A DNA stretch of 64,000 nucleotides from Meandrina meandrites. Its lineage: Eukaryota; Cnidaria; Anthozoa; Scleractinia; Meandrinidae. Position numbers and translations under genes: made by a program. Positions 61,972-64,000 of the stretch are shown here, one piece after another (position 1 is the stretch's first letter; each line of letters opens with the position of its first letter). The notes under the pieces were generated by a model, which saw nothing but the letters and a program-made list of their open reading frames with translations, had not been told where the DNA came from and ran no database searches. The stretch is taken from NCBI GenBank assembly GCA_963693305.1, contig OY855913.1:23378614-23442613 (forward strand), read 5' to 3'.

Positions 61972-62798
61972 TTATTTAATCAGCTTGATTATCACTTCAC
62001 CATCTCCGCGTTTTACTCCTTCATAATTTTCTTGTTTTGTTCCAGCGTTAAACGAACCTCCACCCCCGGCGACCGCTCCGATGTGTTCTTTTGCTTCTAT
62101 TCCCCCACCGGAGAATCCCCCGCCTCCCCCGGGATATGTGGTGGCTGCTCCTCCTCCACCAAAGCCCCCGTTTGACACCCCGGCCTTGCTAAACCCTCCT
62201 TTACCGCCACTGAGGAATCTCTTTCCTCCTTCACAAGTCGCCGATGACTCACCGTCCCCGTAAAAACCCCCACCCCCTGAACCTTCAAAGTTGTCTGGCT
62301 TTAATGGACACAAACGTCCGCCCGACCCATTGTACCCCCCATGACGTGTTCCATTCTCCATTTTTTGACCGGGATCTCCGTTAAAAGAAACATTTGCAGA
62401 CTCGAATGCAGCTCCCCCACCCCCACCCCCAGCGATAACAAGCGGTTTGTCGCCTTCTTTGATGACAAATGTACCGCCACCTCCTCCCCCGGGAATAGCT
62501 GAGATGGAACTTCCAACTTGTCCTTTCTGTCCTACGAGAATTTTTAGTTTATCACCGTTTTTCAGTCTGAAATGCCCTTTTATTCTTGCGCCTTTCCCTC
62601 CAAGCAACCGACTCGATCCAATGTTCGACGCGCCCGATGCGCCCCATGCCTCCACGCTATACACCCCTGTTGTCGGGACTCTCCATATTTGGATGCCACG
62701 ATCTAGTTGGACTTTGCCCTCCAATGGCGTTCCTTGGTACCCGGATGTATCGGTTGGACCATCCATCCCTTTGGCACCGAGGGAAGTAAAGGTCACGT
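61972..62798 (-). CDS. ALK-type glycine-rich domain exon of protein 3 (partial gene)
   Basis: One exon, from the acceptor TCCTTCCAG at 62799 to the stop at 61972-61974; about 275 codons in phase 1 as in the two paralogues. Shows [93 protein letters not shown] and GEVIIKLIK-stop. More diverged from proteins 1 and 2 than they are from each other, with two extra cysteines (LCPL, ATCEG). No FN2 or PAN exon is seen up to 64000, so the 5' exons lie outside the window. AATAAA overlaps the stop codon. Confidence 0.75.
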
Positions 62799-64000
62799 CT
62801 GGAAGGAAAAAAGCAATAGCTTAGCATGCTTAGTATTGACTGACCTTGACTGTTTTAAATCCATAATTAGGAAGCTTAAGCAATGACGACGGCAACGCCG
62901 ACGACAACACCTAGTGAAGAATAGACTTGTTTTTTTAATGGAGAATCTCGCATTTATCTAGACGTATCCAGTGTATCTATCGGTTTAAAAACTAGCTCGA
63001 GCTGAATATGTAAAGAAAGCGTTCAATCCCAAATAGGAAAAACGAACAATTAGCTGTCGTAGCTCACGTTGTCCGAAATACGCAAAATTTGGTCATTTCA
63101 CGTTGTTGTTTCGCAGAGAACGGCAATGAAATGTACCAAGATTTCAAACGCACGTGCAGAGCTATTGTTCTGCTCATTAAACCTTTTGCTTGATCAAACG
63201 TTCTCGTTGCCGTTGCCGTCGTAGTTCCCAAAAGAACAAGTACGGAATATTTTTTGTCACTTACAAAAACGAAGCAGGCTGACGTGATACTTTCGAGTAT
63301 AAAAAAAGTTATTAGTATAGAATCAACTAAAGCATTCTGATAATTTAATTTGCGTTTGTGTTCTTTATTTTCATTACAATTTTTGCGGCACTGGCATGGC
63401 CCCTTGACTCTGTATCCTGTTGTGTAATTGCCCAGGCTCCGGTTGTTCAAAGGATAAGTCACCTTTCCAGTGGATAGCGTAGTTTGTTTTGTCAACACTT
63501 ATCCAGGGGATAGCGATTCATCTGGTGCGTAGCGTTATCCACCCTTTGAATAATCTTGCCTGTTTACCTTCCATTGGTTACATTCTTCAGTTTTGTGAAT
63601 GAGATTATGATGGTTTGCCTGTACTTCACTACTCGCTCTAGGAACGAAAAGGTTGCACTTTGAATTTCTTAGATTATGCGAGCGAACACTGGATGTAAAG
63701 TGGACGATCTAAGATTTAAGGCCTGGCCAAACGGAGGCGCAAGTAGACGCAAGTTGAAAACTTGTGTCTACTTACGTCTTCGTTTGGCCACGACTTGGGC
63801 GCACTTGCGTTGATTTGCGATGACTCAAGTTCACTTTGGTCGAGATCAGATTTGCACGCAAAGTTTTTCAATTGGCCACCCAACACAAGTCAACTCAAAT
63901 CTTGTTGTTTACTTCAAGTACTGAATTACAGCGCGTCACATTGCGTTCACTTCCGGCCCAGTAGACTTGCGAGTCCGTTTGACGGTCTGTACGTAAGTTT
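62799..64000. other. Intron or intergenic DNA at the window end
   Basis: Probably the first part of an intron of glycine-rich gene 3. Contains a repeat with GTTGTTCAAAGG and GTGGATAGCG motifs (63425-63550; a related scrap is at 21905-21985) and a foldback at 63725-63791. No coding exon is supported. Confidence 0.5.
63725..63791. repeat. Foldback at window end
   Basis: TGGCCAAACGGAGGCGCAAG(TAGACGCAAGTT) is followed, after a 3-4 base loop, by AACTTGTGTCTACTTACGTC(TTCGTTTGGCCA). Arms are about 32 bp with a few mismatches. Further related AACTTGCGTC-type pieces follow to the end of the window. Confidence 0.75.

Overview
The window is animal nuclear DNA. It has intron-rich genes with GT–AG splicing, AATAAA signals, tRNA-derived SINEs, MITE-like foldbacks and long AT-rich introns. 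A galaxin gene (a coral skeletal organic matrix protein) together with secreted PAN/FN2/ALK-type glycine-rich proteins points to a cnidarian, most likely a stony coral. The species cannot be fixed from the sequence.

Layout. 1-5200 is intergenic with a (ACGA)n microsatellite and two MITE-like elements. 5246-11266 (+) is a seven-exon galaxin of 1139 aa: signal peptide, acidic exons, then about 30 di-cysteine repeats that include three near-identical 381-bp units. 13430-21364 (+) is an ESCO-type cohesin acetyltransferase (689 aa in 10 coding exons, with PIP box, zinc finger and acetyltransferase domain). 22707-25506 (-) is an unrecognised gene whose predicted product ends in a CaaX prenylation box; its 5' end is not found. 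27195-43697 (+) is DNA2 (about 1645 aa, with PIP box, Fe-S nuclease and SF1 helicase). 44559-62798 (-) carries three secreted-protein genes with an ALK/LTK-type glycine-rich domain. Two are complete (PAN, FN2-like, glycine-rich) and the third runs off the window. Between the first two lies a segmental duplication that includes a broken copy of the DNA2 3' end (about 51590-52980).

How the genes relate. ESCO and DNA2 both act at replication forks, both carry a canonical PCNA-binding PIP box near the N-terminus or mid-protein, and both have E2F-like motifs just upstream. This suggests S-phase co-expression, which is an inference. Galaxin and the PAN/FN2/glycine-rich proteins are secreted or extracellular-matrix type products with no evident link to the replication pair. 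The 3' half of the window is young and unstable: duplicated blocks, a deleted and frameshifted DNA2 copy, an insertion of about 1 kb in one duplicate, many foldback elements and retroelement scraps. Exon boundaries were set by eye from splice consensus and reading phase. The summed coding lengths of galaxin, ESCO, DNA2 and both complete glycine-rich genes are exact multiples of three, which supports the models.
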